Below, piece after piece: positions 62,346 to 64,000 of a stretch of 64,000 nt of DNA. The translations under genes and the position numbers were made by a program. The notes under the pieces are model-generated. The model did not search any database, was not told the origin of the DNA, and was given only the letters and a program-made list of their open reading frames with translations. Source of the DNA: Palaemon carinicauda (Eukaryota; Arthropoda; Malacostraca; Decapoda; Palaemonidae); the NCBI RefSeq assembly GCF_036898095.1, contig NC_090730.1:24051691-24115690 (forward strand). Direction: 5' to 3'. The stretch's first letter is position 1; each line of letters opens with the position of its first letter.

Positions 62346-64000
62346 TTTTTCAATATTTAACTTAGCCGGTGATTATATAGCTGCAACTCTGTTGCTCGAC
62401 AGACAACTCTACGGAAAAACTCGCCAGCGATCGCTACACAGGTTGCGGGTGTGCCCAACAGCGCCATCTGTCGACCAGATACCCAGCTCTCAATGTAAAC
62501 AAAGACTCAATTTTCTCTCTGTCGAGGTGTCGACAAGACGTACTTTACTCGCTGTTGCTAAACTGGAGTTTTTCACATCTATTTGGTGAAGTACTATATT
62601 CTAGTTTTGAGCTTTCGCTATGCAGGTGTTTTATCTTCATCTTAAATCTTGAACTCGTTTTGGATAGATTTAATTATGGTGACAAAGAGAGTATGGACTT
62701 TCTTTCACTTTTAAATGGCCGACCCTTCCCTTAGACGGAAGTGTGTTTAGGATTTTAGTAATTATCTTATCACGTTATATATTTTATATCTCTCCGCCTT
62801 TATTAGGCCTCTTCGATTAACTTTCCATTTATTATAAACATATAAAAATAAATTTTAATGTTTTGTTTATATGCGACCGTTCCTGGGAGTAGGCGGTCCT
62901 AACTTGGAAACCGAAGTTAATCAACGTTGAGCCCTTTATATCGTAATTAGCTTTTAAGGAGCTAAGGATTTAAAACTTTTTAAATGTAATATTTTATGAA
63001 AGAATTTCTTTGATAGTCTTCGTACTGTTTTCAAAGATGAACTAACGTTTAGTTTATTTATGCTACGCAGTTGTTGACGTTCAGGACGTTCAACATGCGC
63101 TCTATCGTTACGACAGAGAGAGAGTGTATCACGGTTTCACTTTGCAGTAAGAGTAAATCGATTCTGACGTTTTGTTCATTCTTTCTTTGCTTAAATGTTT
63201 TAAATTCTATTTTAAAGGAACTTTTTATTTGAAAAACCTTTCAGTTTTTTCCTTTAGTCAAATAACATGTTTTTTGACGAAATATAATTGGGCTCTTCTC
63301 TTAGGTGCGAAATCAAGAGAGAAAGAGAGAGAGAGATAGAGACGGAGGGAGAGAGAGGAGAGAAAACGTTCCGTTCAAGCGGGTAACGTTGTTCTCGAGT
63401 TACTCTCGTCCCTAGTCGCTGTACGGGGAGGAAGAATAAAACGTTTTTAGTTTTTTATTCTCGTCCCCAGGCTATGTGCGGTGAGAGATTGAAAACGTAG
63501 TTTATATGAACTAGTGTTTAGTCTCTTTCCCAGCCACTGATTTTTTTTTATCTTAAAATACGTTTTCTGTTTTTTGCTGGTATTAATGAGCTTGCATTAT
63601 ACGACTGATTTCGCAATTACTACCTTTTAATGAAGGGTAGAATTGCGTGTTTCCGGTAGAAATCAGTTAAAGTTTCGATTTCAGTGAAATAAGTGCAAAA
63701 CAGAAAATCGAAGTGATAAAGTGATATGCGCAAAGTGTTACAGTGTTGCGTCCGAGGGTTCGTCTGTTCGTGCCTGTCGTTCACCTAGTCCGGGACCTCT
63801 TGCATGCTCCCAAGCCCAGGGGAGAAGTAATGTCAAACGACTTATGGGTTCGAGAGGCCTTGATCAACGAACAGACGTTTTCCCTCTATGGTATCGGGTG
63901 TATCTTACCAAGATCTCCCCTACCATAAGACGAGAGAGACGTTGTTTCTCCTCGTCATCCGAAGGCTTTTCGCATAAGAAACCTGTCACAAGGTTTCGAA
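62346..64000 (+). mobile_element. DIRS-like retrotransposon E7, 5' part
   Basis: The left end TTTTTCAATATTTAACTTAG begins at 62346 with a type-II ITR (to about 62520) like that of E4. The 1-kb leader follows as in E2/E3/E6, with ATGGCCGACCC at 62715 and an early TAG. The gag-like block starts near 63740 (LVRDLLHAPKPRG or, in another frame, SSVRACRSPSPGPL). The element runs off the window. Sense orientation in the intron after exon j. Confidence 0.88.
63735..64000 (+). pseudogene. E7 gag fragment, cut by window edge
   Basis: The frame through 63750-63850 encodes SSVRACRSPSPGPLACSQAQ, matching gag of E4 (from about 40960) and E3 (11380 on). The N-terminal Cys/His region is missing because the noncoding leader precedes it. 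Completeness beyond 64000 is unknown. Confidence 0.65.

Noticed and set aside
1..64000. LTR retrotransposon or retrovirus-like copies
   Set aside because: No direct LTRs, protease or DDE integrase were seen; inverted ends, internal complementary regions and a tyrosine recombinase identify DIRS-like elements.

Overview
The window is animal nuclear DNA, most likely from a decapod crustacean. It is intron-rich and AT-rich, with long (GA)n and (TA)n microsatellites and many DIRS-like tyrosine-recombinase retrotransposons, a group known to be abundant in decapods. The taxon is an inference from composition and repeat content; no species marker was read.

Host gene. Ten internal coding exons of one gene lie on the + strand between 1951 and 61523. 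Joined GT-AG with consistent phases, they encode about 507 codons of acylaminoacyl-peptidase (acylpeptide hydrolase, APEH). They cover most of the beta-propeller and the start of the S9-type alpha/beta-hydrolase domain (HGGPH, NYRGS). The N-terminal exon(s) and the exons with the Ser/Asp/His triad lie outside the window.

Retrotransposon layer. Introns are inflated by six DIRS-like copies with recognisable termini, all on the + strand: E1 (1-1751, 3' part only), E3 (3138-16447), E2 (3600-10365, inserted inside E3), E4 (40093-46610, best preserved), E6 (50870-57592) and E7 (62346-64000, 5' part only). Coding order is gag, RT-RNase H-methyltransferase-like, tyrosine recombinase (YR). Each copy with a 3' end carries inverted terminal repeats and an internal complementary region matching the joined ends, the DIRS hallmark. 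E4 keeps open RT/RNase H and YR frames; its gag is split by a probable indel. E2 and E6 share one internal gag-to-RT deletion and look like a mobilised non-autonomous subfamily. E2, E3, E6 and E7 share a roughly 1-kb noncoding leader in place of the Cys/His-rich gag N-terminus seen in E4.

Older layer. Relict DIRS-like fragments lie at 18690-19645, 20716-23870 and, on the - strand, 33480-34540. Non-LTR retrotransposon fragments lie at 17470-18560 (+), 28955-29975 (-), 35950-36080 (+) and 38835-39960 (-). DNA-transposon remnants include two copies of a TTAA-flanked piggyBac-type MITE (22320-22621, and 39989-46805 interrupted by E4), a TA-flanked element with CAGGTATTGCTC termini split by E6 (50046-58721), and a TA-flanked hairpin MITE (30616-30802).

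Nesting gives a relative chronology and several resolved empty sites: E2 in E3, E4 in a MITE, E6 in a TA-flanked element, and a MITE in a relict RT gene. No tRNA, rRNA, CRISPR or prokaryotic features were seen.
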